DNA of 64,000 bases, from positions 6,688,175 to 6,752,174 of the forward strand of contig NC_058058.1 in NCBI RefSeq assembly GCF_020085105.1, read 5' to 3'. The notes beneath the pieces were generated by a model. The model was not told the origin of the DNA and did no database searches. It was given only the letters and a program-made list of their open reading frames with translations. Position 1 is the first letter of the stretch. The number at the start of each line of letters is the position of its first letter. This DNA comes from Siniperca chuatsi (lineage: Eukaryota > Chordata > Actinopteri > Centrarchiformes > Sinipercidae). Below, one piece after another: positions 42,201 to 54,799 of the stretch. Both the position numbers and the translations under genes were made by a program.

Positions 42201-45200
42201 CAATAAATGATTCAAATGTAAAAATGACACTAAAATTTATAAGGAAAGAGTGGCCTCACTCTCTGGAAATGTGACGAGGACCACGAGCTGTTTGGCAAAT
42301 AAACTCTCCTGAAAATTATAAACATGATGTCAAGCAAATTGTAGAGGCACATTTTCCACACCTTATAAATATACTGGGCGGTTACGTGGCTAAAAATATC
42401 AGCTGCAATGTGTTTCCATCATACAATTGCCTATCCTGTACTCACAATAAGCAGAGAGTTTGGATTTTCAGCGATGAGAGTTGTGATCACAAGCAGATCA
42501 TTTCTGAGTTGGAAGTCAGAATGTCGGAAACCGTTCATCAGCTGGTGAAGAAACGCTTCTTTCAGAGATCTAAGATACGAATGAACAAAAAGTAAGATAT
42601 CTAATTTCTATTTGTACAGAATGAGAGCACAAGAGTATTCAAACTTGAAACATTTTTTAGAAGATATTCTTGACTCATATACCTTCCTCTAGATCTTAAA
42701 GTTAATTTATTCCACGCACACTGTCCTAATCAGCCATATGAAAACATGTTAAACCCACAGGAGACACGTACACGACACACTCCATGCTGCTGAGCTGAGC
42801 GGTGACCTCCTTGTTGCTTCTCTCCAGCAGGTTCCAGAGGATTTCAGAGGAGCGGAACAGGACCTGACCAGACGGGTCGGGTTCGTTCATGTGGAGACAG
42901 ATCGTCTCTGCTCCTCGTGCATTCAGTATTAACACACAGTTCATATCTGTGATTAAATCAAAATTAAATGCGATTACAGAGATGTGATTGATGATAAAAC
43001 AACCAATTGACCTGCTGACATTGACACAAGGACACTTAAAATCACTGTTTTGATTGTTTGTCTGATTGTTCTTTGGTAATGAGATGATTTATACTCCTGA
43101 GAGCTGGCTACTTTATCTGATGAAGGAGGTCATCTGTTGGACTGACATGTCTGACAGATCCCCCCCTCCACTACCTCAGTGGATCCAGAATAAAATCAGT
43201 TACTGACCAGAGGAGCTGGAGAGGATCTGAAGTGTCTGCAGGAGCTGCAGCTTGATGGCGGGCTGGTTCTCCAGAGCAGCCATGGAGAGGAGCAACGTCT
43301 GAGCCAGGTCACTGCGCTCCAGCAGCTGCAGCCTGTAGCCTGGAGAGGTTAACTGGAACCCTGCAGATAAAACAGATTAAAAATGATAGTAATGATAATA
43401 AAATGCATTTCTCGATGTAAGGTGTGAACTGCAAGAAATAAACTAAGTAGAAGACAAGAGAACATTACAAATACAAAAACAGAAAGAAATAATGACTTAA
43501 GAAAAAAAACACATTATTGTTTACAAGTGCCTCTTAATAGGAAATCGGGGGAACAAGAACAACACCAATAACAAAAAGTGACACATTAACAAAACAGTAA
43601 GAAAAAGTTAATTAAAAAATAATGAAAATTAGGAAACAAGATAGGAAGAATAGCAGATTTAGGGGAAAACAATGAAAACATTAAAGAAAAAGAGTAACAA
43701 TAACACGTAAAAATTAGAGTCTAACTGATGGTGGATTTCTAGAAGCAGTGCAAGTATTTGTATCTGTTAAAAATGTATTAAAAATATATTAGTCAATATA
43801 ATTTTGTTTTAGTGTACAAAACTGTGTAAGTCTTTTCGGAAAAAGATGTTTTACAGTTGAACAATGAGTTTGACAATTATATTCACCGAGATTGATAAGC
43901 TGATACTGGTTCATAATATCAGCCTTGTGATGTATCAGTAGGACTCTAAAAAAGGTAAACCATGAAAGAGAGAGAGAGAGAGAAAGAATGAAAGAAGCAA
44001 AAAGAAAAGAAACAAAAGCACTAGCATGCCACCAAAGAAGCCATGAGGGAGCCTCACTTAGTGAAAGTCTAGAAAATCGGTTGTCAGAGTGGAAAGTCCG
44101 AGGCTTTGGCTTGGTGGGACGGTCCGTACCATCGAGCAGGTGTTTAGGAGCCACACAGCTGTAGAATGATTTCACAGACTCGAGTATCTGCTGTCTCACT
44201 CCAGCATCTGACACCCTCATCAGACACCCTGCCAACAGAAACACATCTGTCAGAGCCACTCGTCATCGGCACTCCTGTTTGAAGAAACTGCTCTCTTCTT
44301 TAAAGGACCAAAAAACACCAAATCAGTCTTTAGCAATGTAAAGCAAAAATCTAACTAAAAACTGAAACCAAAGTAAAAACTATATGAAGGATAATATGTA
44401 TTTTGTTATGCCTTTGACTTTGACACAAAATACATGGCTGATCTGTCTAAAAGAATAAGGCTGGTGATATTTTTTATCAACAAATCTCTTGTCCTGCTGC
44501 AGGAAATACTCACCAATAGTCCCCTATATATGTACTGTTTACGCCTGTTTAAGTCAAATCTACAGAGCCCAGGTGTTTTAGGAAATGACTAAACATTATC
44601 TTTAATTAAACTGTATATTTCTGACCTGTTTTTAAAGATTTACACCTTCAGAAGGCACCAATGGGCTTGGGGCTGAGTGCCACATACAGGGTAGGGAAGT
44701 CATAAGGTATTAAGAAACTGAATAATGCATTGTTTTGGTCTCTTCATGGGATTTTGACAGTAAGAAAAAATATCATAGTGCCAGCCATATCCCTTAAGTT
44801 TCAAGTCTTCAAATTAATTTCCATAAAATATTGAAAAAAATGGAAATTAGTTGATACTAGAAGGTAAAAAAAAACAACTAAAAGCCTACGCTATGCTTTT
44901 GAAAATTGTCATTTGCAATTTAATGTAAACGTTATTAGTAAAAAAGTGGATGTGACATACAAAACTATAAAAATGTTCCTTTAATAACTGATCTGTGTAC
45001 CCATGTGAGAGAGGAACTCTATGACGTCCTGAGCGTAGTTCAGCTCATCAGATGCTTTCTCCTTCAGGAAGGGAAGCCTGAGATGAAGCAAAACAACATG
45101 ATGATGTTCAGGCGACGTCACAACAACAACAACAAAAAATCAGTCTTTTCCATGTAGGTTTGAAATATTTGAGTTTCTTACCTACAAATTTTAAGTGCCT

Positions 45201-47362
45201 CACACAAAATGGGCACATATTCAGGGTGATCCTTCACTTTCTCAGCACAGATGTTGAGTATTTTGGCAATGCCTGTAAGCTCCTTCAAGATCTTAAAATA
45301 GTTTAGGAAGTTTTAACATTTTGTGTTTTCTTATACAGAGATAAATCCCTGTGAGGGAGGGGAAGTGATGGGGCATCATGATAACTGAGGTTTTTTCTGA
45401 ACAGGGAAAATGCTGACAGACACACCGATGCAGCGGTAAATTAGAGCCTTGGGAATGACATTCGGCTCTGTGTTCAGGTTGCAGGAGAGCAAATCTATTT
45501 CCATCACTGTACCAGGGGACAGTAATGAGGAAAATTTGACAATCTGCTGCAGTGTGCGACACCTGAGAGAGCTTTAGTTTGGAAAAGACAGACACTTCTT
45601 GGAAAGAGAAGTCTGCGTTATCAGAACTGTATGTCTAAGACTAAAATCCAGAACAAAGGATACAAAACCAATTTGGCTTCTCTTCAGTAGTTTCTTCAGT
45701 ACAAAAAGGTGCCTCTCTTTCAGGTTAGCCTTTAGTAAAAACAGAATGTACAGTATAATTAGATATAACATAACTTAAAACTGAAAAAAAAAATCTGATG
45801 ACATTCAAGTTCAACTTACTGTCAAAGGATCTTCAAGTAGACGAATCACCTTCCTGAGATCAAGACTTGTAACACTGACCTGTTAAGAAATTACATGTTT
45901 AGATCAAAGTTTACATCGTCTGTCAAGGCATTACTGGGATTATAATCACTCTTTTTTGGTGACAAATTAGTCACAAACAAAATGTGTTTTTAAATGTATT
46001 GTGTGTATTCTGAAGATGTGAAAAAAATCTTATGCATCAAAATCTGCATACATCACGTGTAATATTTGGTTGCAAGCCTTTTTAGAGTCATTGTCTCCTT
46101 CTGACCACTCTTCATGGCACTTGGAAGAGGTAAACTAATAGTTTTCGGGCAAAGACCTATTTTATAATATTTAGTTGAGTTCAATGCACTTTATTTCTAG
46201 ACCCCTAGTCCATTAAAAAAGTAAGAGATAAAATACAGTCCATAGGATATGAATACGTTATTCATAGCAACATTGTTTAATGCTTTTTATCCCTTTTTTG
46301 CAGTTTCTGGGATCATAATAACCCGATTCAGAACTTCTATTTGCTCCATCTGGCAATTAGGCTAATATTTAAAATTGCAACAGCTCATTACACTTCTATG
46401 TAAATAGAACAGTTCAACGTTTGCATACTAAATGTGATAATATATAATGGGTCTTGTCTTAACAATATTAATAACAAGTATACAGGTATTCATATAAAAC
46501 ATACTGTATATAATGGATACATTTCACAAATCAAAAATAAGATGCGGGCCCCTACTGACCCCCATTTCTCCCACTCTCAGTGCAATATGAATGTACCCTG
46601 TTGCCTCTAACTACCCATCAAGTACAGCGCACACTACACATGGTATCTTAATTACTCTCCCAAACCTCCTGTGTCAGAGTACCTGGCCACGGATTTGCTG
46701 TCTGCTAATTACTTTGAGAAAATAAAGTAACTACACATTTTTAAGTTGTATACACTATGTGAGCAGAAACTGAATAATAAAGGTATTAAAATCAGATTTT
46801 AACATAGGGCCCCTCAATAATATGTCCCTTTTCAATGGATATTGAATTTTATCGGTGCATATTCCCAAACAAATTTGCAGATAACCAAATTATTACAAAC
46901 CACTGGAGGTCTGAAGAATTGGAGCAGTTGTCCTCTTTTCCCAGTTGGTAATTCAGCCTTATATAAAGTATTCTTTAAAAGCATATTGTGTGTTTCTTAA
47001 TTGAAAAAGGCACTTTAGCTTATAGACAGTTACAATGTAAACAACATTTAACAGCATCAGTAAACATTAATAGCTGTATTATATTCATTTGTTGATGATT
47101 TAGTTGCTGTCTAAAAATACCTGTAAATCAGAGTATATAGGTTATTTACTATCTATCTACATCCCCAGTGATCAGGGATTGTTATTATGAAATAAATGGG
47201 TGGGTTTTAACTGAGAACTAGAGGAGACACAGTATAATGAGCATGCAAACCCTTCAGGGAAAGACAGTAAATGTTTACCTCCTGAATGTGCTGGTTCTTA
47301 TCTGATGCTCCTGGTCTGATTACAGGAATATTTCTTCTGTGTACAACTTTGCCCGAATCCAT
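36274..47362 (-). CDS. cfap69: Cilia- and flagella-associated protein 69
   Basis: An axonemal/sperm-flagellum protein also implicated in olfactory cilia. Twenty-three exons (minus): 47362-47279, 45879-45820, 45729-45669, 45272-45182, 45077-45001, 44228-44130, 43360-43208, 42946-42772, 42569-42446, 42308-42260, 42146-42025, 41924-41693, 41125-40961, 40870-40755, 40264-40146, 39917-39836, 39741-39549, 38995-38858, 38470-38394, 38005-37808, 37318-37232, 37104-37021, 36438-36274; 916 aa (human about 941). Every junction keeps phase. Signature stretches: EPDPSGQVLFRSSEILWNLLE, VDYMSCQGNACL, HSFHGTGGRGSKKAQMR, SDIQLILSALCESDMHRK, SWDSYVSKTS. It is mostly alpha-helical armadillo-like repeats with a charged C-terminus. 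The first ATG in frame is at 47362; the frame upstream is closed by a stop. It shares a head-to-head promoter with kdm1b containing an RFX X-box. Exon 20 may end nine bases later (37799). Confidence 0.95.
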
Positions 47363-47936
47363 TTGCAAATGTCGAGGAACTTCTTGCTTCAACTTCTTAC
47401 TTACTTACTTTAAACATCGTCGGTTCATTTGAATTGTTTTGCCTCACGAAATGTTATGGTTCCGGTTGGTTTAACGTTGGCTAACGTCAAAAGAAGTATA
47501 TATACATATTACAGTTTCAAACATTATAAAGAGGTCCAAGTTTATTTTCTAACCTCGGTGTTTGTTAGCTTATAACAACGAGCTAACCCGAAAACTTAAC
47601 ATGAACCTTAAGCAACGATAAAAGTCATATAAATAACGTTAATCGCCCAGTGTCTCCCTCTTTGCTCCTTTTATGTTGCCCGAGTCTGACGGCGTACTGC
47701 AGTTGCTATGGTTACCGTGTAGTACGGAGAGCAGCGGAGTTCAAAACTAATCTTTAACGAAACGCCCATTTCCTCTTTAAAACAGGAAGTGGTATTCTGG
47801 CAACAACAGCGCATTGATTTTCCCCCACAACAATAAGAGGGAGACGAATACAACAATTAAAAACCGTCTCAGAAACTCACATAAACATCAGTAAATCACG
47901 GGATTTGAAAAAAAATTAATAATACCGTCGTCAGTC
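47363..47936. promoter_or_regulatory. Bidirectional promoter of cfap69 and kdm1b
   Basis: 574 bp separate the two start codons, which face away from each other. The interval has no coding sequence and must hold both promoters and both 5' UTRs. It contains one strong RFX X-box. The short distance suggests shared control or at least a shared open-chromatin region. Confidence 0.8.
47702..47715. promoter_or_regulatory. RFX X-box
   Basis: GTTGCTATGGTTAC is a near-ideal X-box: two imperfect inverted half-sites, GTTGCT and the reverse complement of GTAACC, spaced by two bases. RFX factors use such sites to switch on ciliary genes. It is 340 bp upstream of the cfap69 ATG and 222 bp upstream of the kdm1b ATG. 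Confidence 0.8.
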
Positions 47937-50900
47937 ATGCTGTCGGATGCAGGTTAGTATTCATAACGCGCTGCTACTGCTTGCGACGTGCTAAATGTGA
48001 CAGGCGGACATTGTTGGCTGGTTTAAAGAGCTTGCTAATGTGTATGTGTAATGTGTCATCAAGAGCCTTATCAGTCACAACAAATGGCCATTTATACTGA
48101 GTTGCACTGGATTGTCTACTTTTAAAGATATTTTGTTGTCACTACGCGTTTAGACTATTCTGGGAATGGCTCTGGTGCTCGGCGAGCCAAGAAGAGGAGC
48201 TCCGGGGAGTCACCGGGGGACGGCCAGACCCTGCGCTCCTCTGGAAGGCAGATCAATGTCCGGGTGAAGCGTACCAACAACCCTCCACCTGGACAGGTGA
48301 ACTGCAGCATGCGCGTTTAACCTCTGTCTACCCGCTGAGCACAGTCATGTTTCATACGTGTTCACTCCTCTTCATCCTCAGCCCTCATCTCCTGTGGGGT
48401 CCTCCATATGTTCAATCTTGGTCCCAGTTTTTTGTCCATTTGTTTATGCCCGACCGATAGTCAGTTTTTGAGGCTGATACTGATATTTAAAGAGTGTAGA
48501 GAATCATACGATATATATTTTTTTGAGGATTATTTTTCAGTTGATAGTAGCCTAGATAGTCAGACAGGAAATGTGTGTGTGTGTGTGTGTGTGAAAGGGT
48601 GGTGATATGTAACAAAGCTACGGCTTGGTTAAAACCAGGGACATTGTGGTTTACATGACATAAAACATTTTTAATAACTTTATTTTTTTCAAAAATTATG
48701 ACCAAGATAAGATTTGGGAACGAGAAAGAGTTTACATTTGAAAAATAGCCTTGTTGGGTGCACCGATCATGAACCAGAACGTCTCCGGCTCACGCCCGGC
48801 TGGAGGCCTCTGTTGCATGCCAATCTCTTGCTCCATCTTTCGATCTTGTAGATCAAGACGTTGCCTTGAAAAGAGAGTTCAACTATTTATTTGGAGCCTA
48901 ACAGTGTGCAGACCTTTCTCCTTTGTGCCCATCTCTTGCTCCCCTCGATTCCTGTCATTTCTCTACTGTCTCTTATTGTAGGCAAGGCTCTCTTGGGACA
49001 AACTATGTAAAGGAGACACTGTTTTTAGATCACATATCTTTGCATTTCTGTCCTGCAGTTTCTTGTTGTTTGTCAGCCGACTTATTCGCAGGTATTAGAG
49101 CTAGACTGATATATTGGCCGATCTTAGCTTTTATATCAGTCTAGCTCTAATTTATATGCTCCCATTAGGTCACATTATCCTTCCAAATGTACCGACCCTT
49201 CAAGCCTAATTGTTAAAATAAACTAACAGACCTCAATACTTGTCTCAAGGACATCAAATGCCAGATGGCTGAAAACTTTCACCAGCTTGAAAGAACAAAC
49301 CTAACCTAACCCTCTCCTGTATTTCATCTTTAGTTGTTTGCTATATTCGTGTTGAAATTTGTTGTCTCTGTGTGCATTGTCATGCACATGTGTATTTTGT
49401 TTTTCCCTCTCCTCTCCTTTATTTTGTTCTGTTTCTGTCAGCTCTGTGCCGCATGTTGGATCAGCTGTGATATGTTTAAAGTAGGGATGCTCAGATCCAA
49501 CTTTTTCTCTCCTGATACCAGTCTCTGTCCCCCATTGTTCACTTTCCCCCCCAAATTTAAAGTCTGTATGACTGCTTGGAACTTCTTGGAATAATTCTTA
49601 TGTACTGTAGTCATCGACCTGACATTACTGAATGAATGCAACTCATAGAGGAAACACAGAATTTTTATAATGACTTTGACAAAGAAACTGTATTTATTAT
49701 GGATCAGTGACGTCATTGAGATACCCGATCTGCTTAAGTTGAGCTGTGTGATGATTTTCTCTACACTCTCTTCTAGAGCAAGAGAAAAGCCACAGACACA
49801 GAGGAGGAGGACGACCAGTCCGAGAAGAAGTACAGAAAGTGTGAGAAGGCTGGATGCTCTGCCACATACCCAGTTTGTTTTGCAAGTGCATCTGAAAGGT
49901 AGCATGTTTCCTGATATAATAGGAATCAGATCTTAATTCAATCTCTCTTTCTTAGATGCAGATTGTTTTGAACGGACGTGATTATCATTGTCTCTTCTCA
50001 GGTGTGCTAAAAATGGATACACATCTCGGTGGTATCATCTGTCATGTGGTGAGCATTTTTGCAACGAATGTTTTGATCACTACTACAGAAGGTAATGTTG
50101 ACAGAACAACTACTCAGATAACATTAATAAATAACTGTTCTGTATATTATAAACAAACATGTTTTACAAATTTTTCTATGGTGACATTTTAAGTGTTGTT
50201 GCATCAAGGCCATAAGATTAACTTATTTTCTTTTTTTCCATTGGCAGCCACAAAGATGGCTATGAGACCTTTGCTTCGTGGAAGAAGGTGTGGACTAGTA
50301 ATGGGAAAAGTGAGCCCAGTCTGAAAGCTTTCATGGCAGATCAGCAGCTACCATTCTGGGTAAGCGCAGGCAGCTTTCCTGGTTCCTGTTAAACAGCTAG
50401 ATGTAGTTATTCGAAGTTCTCCATGTCACAAATATGGTAATGTTCATTGTGGTATGTTTCTTTCAGGTTCAATGCACTAAACCGGACTGTAGGAAGTGGC
50501 GTCAGCTGACTAAAGAGATCCAACTCACTGCTTCCCTAGCAGCAACATATCGCTGTGGAATGAAGTTCAACAACATCAAGGTAAACAGGAAATAGAAAAA
50601 GAATCAACCAGCAATTCACATTTTTAATTGTTTTTGTGATGATAATTTGTGTCTTTGCCTGCAGAGTGAAGGACCGGACCAGTGCTCCCAACCAGAGGAC
50701 TTGGTAAGCTGGAGATGGGTGTTTATAAAATCTGTTTTGGAATCCTGGCAGTTATCACAAAATGAAATGTATTAGTCAGCCTCGCTTTAGGCAAAGACGA
50801 TGATTTTCATCCTCTTTAATCCCATGCCGTTTCATTCTCACAGAGAGTGGCCGAGGTGACTGACAGCTGGTGGCATTCAATGTTGATTTTGCCGCCGTTG

Positions 50901-53900
50901 TTCAAAGACAGTCCAGCCAGTCCTTTCCTTGCTGCCTACTACCCTGACTGTGTGGGGATGAGTCCATCCGGCTCTACCAGCAACATGTCTCTGTCTGAGC
51001 TGAGGGCAGATCACTGCAGAGCCATCCAGCCGCAAAGTAAGTCTGTGGGTGCGAGAGGAATGGAATATTTCAACAGCCATTGTTTACTGTGCTATGATGT
51101 ACAAGTAATTATTCTATGTACAGAGAGATGTGGGAATAATCCACCAGCGAGATGCTTGGTCAGCCTCCCATTTAGAGATATCAGTCTAAACCACATAGTA
51201 ATGTGTACTAATCATGATTGTATCCCACAGTTCCAGGCCTGTGTCCATACTTCCAGCCCTTCTACCAGCCTAATGAGTGTGGCAAGGCTCTGTGCGTGCG
51301 GCCGGATATGATGGAGCTGGATGAGCTTTACGAGTTTCCAGAATTTTCCCGCGATCCCACCATGTATTTGGCTTTGCGTAACCTTATTCTGGCCTCCTGG
51401 CACAAGAATTGCAAGGTACACTGCAGACATCTGCCAACAGTGACTTACAAACATTGCATGGTTTTTATGTTTTCACCTTTTTAGGTTTTGGTCCTGGAGT
51501 ATAAATGGGGAAAAAGGGAATATAAGACTCAAAAAACAGCAAACAATCAAAACAATGATAACTTTGTCCTGTTTTTCTAAAGGAGGTGCTGACCTCCCAG
51601 AAATGTGCTCTGCACATCATTGTCCGGGGGTTGGTGCGTGTGCGCTGCGTGCAGGAGATGGACCGGGTGCTCCACTTCATGACCAGAAAGGGCCTCATCA
51701 ACACTGGTGTGCTGGCAGTGAAACAGCCTCTGCTCCCTGAAAGATACTGCTCCGTGAGTGTCCTCATCTTCACTTGATCGTGACTGAACAGTGCGCATCT
51801 CATGTAAAAGTTTTTTATCATTTATTTGGTAAAGGCTTACAGTACCTCCCGCATTTCATAATTTTTGCAGAGGAACGTTATCATCATTGGTGCTGGGGCT
51901 TCAGGTCTGGCTGCTGCACGGCAGCTGCAAAACTTTGGCACCCAGGTAACTGTCCTTGGCTCAAGTTAGTTCCTGTCACACATCTTCTCTGACCTCCTGT
52001 TTTACCCTGATCTCTGGTCACAGTGCTGTCCCTTTACACTATTCATTTTCACTGGTTTACAGGTGATGGTGCTTGAGGCAAGGGAGAGAATTGGAGGTCG
52101 TGTGTGGGATGATACTTCTCTGGGCGTCACTGTAGGGCGAGGAGCTCAGATTGTCAATGGCTGTGTAAACAACCCCATCGCCCTGATGTGTGAACAGGTA
52201 AGAATTTTTAAGACCTCAAAAGAAGCAATGAAAGAATTCTACATTTTTCAGCTGTAAGATATATATATATATATTAAACCTGATATTAAACGTGGTTTTT
52301 CTTAATTTCATCTGCTAAATGGAAACATACACTGTCTTGTGGCATCTTCATATGTGACTTGTGTTTCATCTAATTTGACTGTTGCAGATGGGCATCAAGA
52401 TGCACAAGCTGGGAGAGCGGTGCGACCTCTTTCAGGAGGGGGGGCAGGTTACTGACCCGGCCATCGACAAGCGCATGGACTTCCACTTCAACGCCATCCT
52501 AGACGTGGTGTCAGAATGGAGGAAGGACAAGTCCCAGAACCAGGACACACCGCTGAGAGGTGCTGAACTGTTATCCCCAAACACACTCTGATTGTTTTAA
52601 TCTAAAGTGTGTGTGAGTTCAGTAAAGTCACTAACAAATGGAACCAACGTCATTGAAAGCTTTCATTATCAGACTACAGTAGTGTTTTTCTGTGTTCACA
52701 TTTAGTTCTTTTGATAAGAAAAATTCAGTTTCTGTGGAAATTACAGCAGCTGTTGTAGTTAAGTCAGGCAACAACATCCCCATTGCTTAAGAAAACTTTT
52801 CTTTTTTCTCGCATGACCCTCTGACAACTTTGCCTTCTTCTGAAGGCGACAAAACGAGCATGTTGCACTACTGGGCAGTTCACAAGTGTGAATATGTACA
52901 GTGCAAGGTTATATAAGTAAAACAGAAGTAGTGCTGTGCTACTCTGTAAAACTATTTCCTAAATAAAAAACATATTAAAACAGATTGTGTTCAGTGTGTA
53001 GAGATATTTGACCTGTAGCTGTATGCATTTTATCTCTACAGAAAAAGTCCAGGAGGTGAAGAAGAACTTTCTTCAGGAGTCTGGAATCCAGTTCAGTGAG
53101 TTGGAGGAGAAAGTGCTTCAGTTTCATCTCAGCAACCTGGAGTACGCCTGTGGAAGCACATTAGACCAGGTCTGAAAAACTCAAACACTAAAGGGCTGCT
53201 TGAATAGTTTCACTAAGTGTTTGTATAATCAACAAGTCTGACCTGTCCGTTGCCACCAAAATTGTGGCGTTACTGGAAAAACCCTGTCTGACCTGAAAGA
53301 AAACATTTAAAGAGAACTCTGGTGACGTGTGCATTTTGTGACTTTTGCTTTGTGTGGGTTGTGATATTATGTCTTCGAGGGAATTGTGATGAAAAAGCTC
53401 TGAAGTAGATTTGTTTGTTTGTTTGTAGGTATCGGCAAGATCCTGGGACCATAATGAGTTTTTTGCCCAGTTCTCAGGAGACCACACTTTACTCACCAAG
53501 GGCTACTCTGCGTTACTCCACAAACTGGGCGAGGGCCTCGACATCCGCACAAAGTGCCCGGTTTGTAATTCAGTCTTTTAATTTCAGCTGCTGCTTTTAC
53601 CTTCGTTACACTACGTTGCATACAACATAGATAAATCCCATTGTGAAAAATCAGGTGTACATTTTGTTTTTCAATTCTAGGTTCAGGCCATTGATTACTC
53701 AGGTGATGTTGTCAAAGTTACCTCCACCAGTGGGTCCCAGTGGACCGCACAGAAGGTAAAAACATTTTAATAAATGTTATAAAATGAATATAATAGATCA
53801 TCTCTATTATCATTTTAAGACTTTATCCTAGAAAATTTATCATTTCAGAGAATGTTGGATGTATTCAATGCTGATTATCATGGCGTAATGTTATTGAGTT

Positions 53901-54744
53901 TTTACATCTCTTCTTCTTTTCAGGTTCTTGTTACAGTCCCACTGACTTTACTTCAGAAGAACTTGATTCAGTTCAACCCTCCACTTCCTGAAAGGAAACT
54001 GAAAGCAATCCACAGTCTGGGAGCCGGTATCATAGAAAAGGTAATAACTGTTTGATGTATTGTAAATAAGCACAGGTCACCAGGGAAATGTTGGCAAATT
54101 TGTATCTGTAAGTGCAAGTTTCACTACTGTATCAGATACTTTTATAGGTAACTAAACATTGACAACATTTCATTTATCAGAACATTTAGTTTTAAGGCCA
54201 AATAACAACAGTGGCCCGCTGATTAGAAAGATAATGATTAGAAAGTTGCTTCCCTGTAGATGCTAAAATATTATTTCAAAACTCCTTACAGATCGCTCTT
54301 CAGTTCCCGTACAGATTCTGGGACAAAAAAATCCAAGGGGCAGACTACTTTGGTCACATACCACCAGGTCCTGACAAGAGAGGCATGTTCAGTGTCTTCT
54401 ATGACATGGAGCCACAGGTTTGTTTTTTTCTCATTTTTATCCACACCGCAAGACAATATCTTACCGACCAACATGTCTCATAATCACATCCTCTCCTGTC
54501 AGAAATGACACACCTAGTCCTATTAGGGACAGTTGGTTTGGACTATTGGTGTTAGACTGCAGGCCCAACTACAAGAGCAATATTTATGTTCTGATAAACA
54601 GAAGGACATTTGAATGCCGTCAGGATTATAGAAGAAGCAGAAATATAAAAAGATAGAGGAGCACAGTAAAATAGAGTATCAAAAGAGAAGGAACATTTCT
54701 TGATTTTGACCTCACGTCATTATTACAATGTCCATAATGCTTTC

Positions 54745-54799
<55 letters not shown>

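Larger units (their letters stand above)
48440..49620. repeat. Degenerate dispersed repeats in kdm1b intron 2
   Basis: Contains the same 'gctgatactgatatttaa' and 'gggatgctcagatcc...cctgataccagt' themes seen at 9.7-10.6 kb and 25.4-26.1 kb, in pieces. It includes the short perfect hairpin at 49094-49151. Confidence 0.5.

Noticed and set aside
43789-44259. Long minus-strand frame running past cfap69 exon 6, and an exon-like segment at 43864-43908
   Set aside because: The exon-like segment needs phase 0 while exon 6 ends in phase 1. Joining exon 6 directly to exon 7 (43360) gives the conserved cfap69 sequence.
47363-47392. Ten extra residues before the cfap69 ATG
   Set aside because: The frame would start at TTG, and an in-frame stop lies just upstream. 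The first ATG is at 47362.
49438-49905. 155-codon minus-strand frame overlapping kdm1b exon 3
   Set aside because: It is antisense to a confirmed exon and runs into dispersed repeat. No recognisable protein.
51465-51821. Antisense frames across kdm1b exon 10
   Set aside because: These are shadows of the coding strand, and exon 10 on the plus strand matches KDM1B residue by residue.
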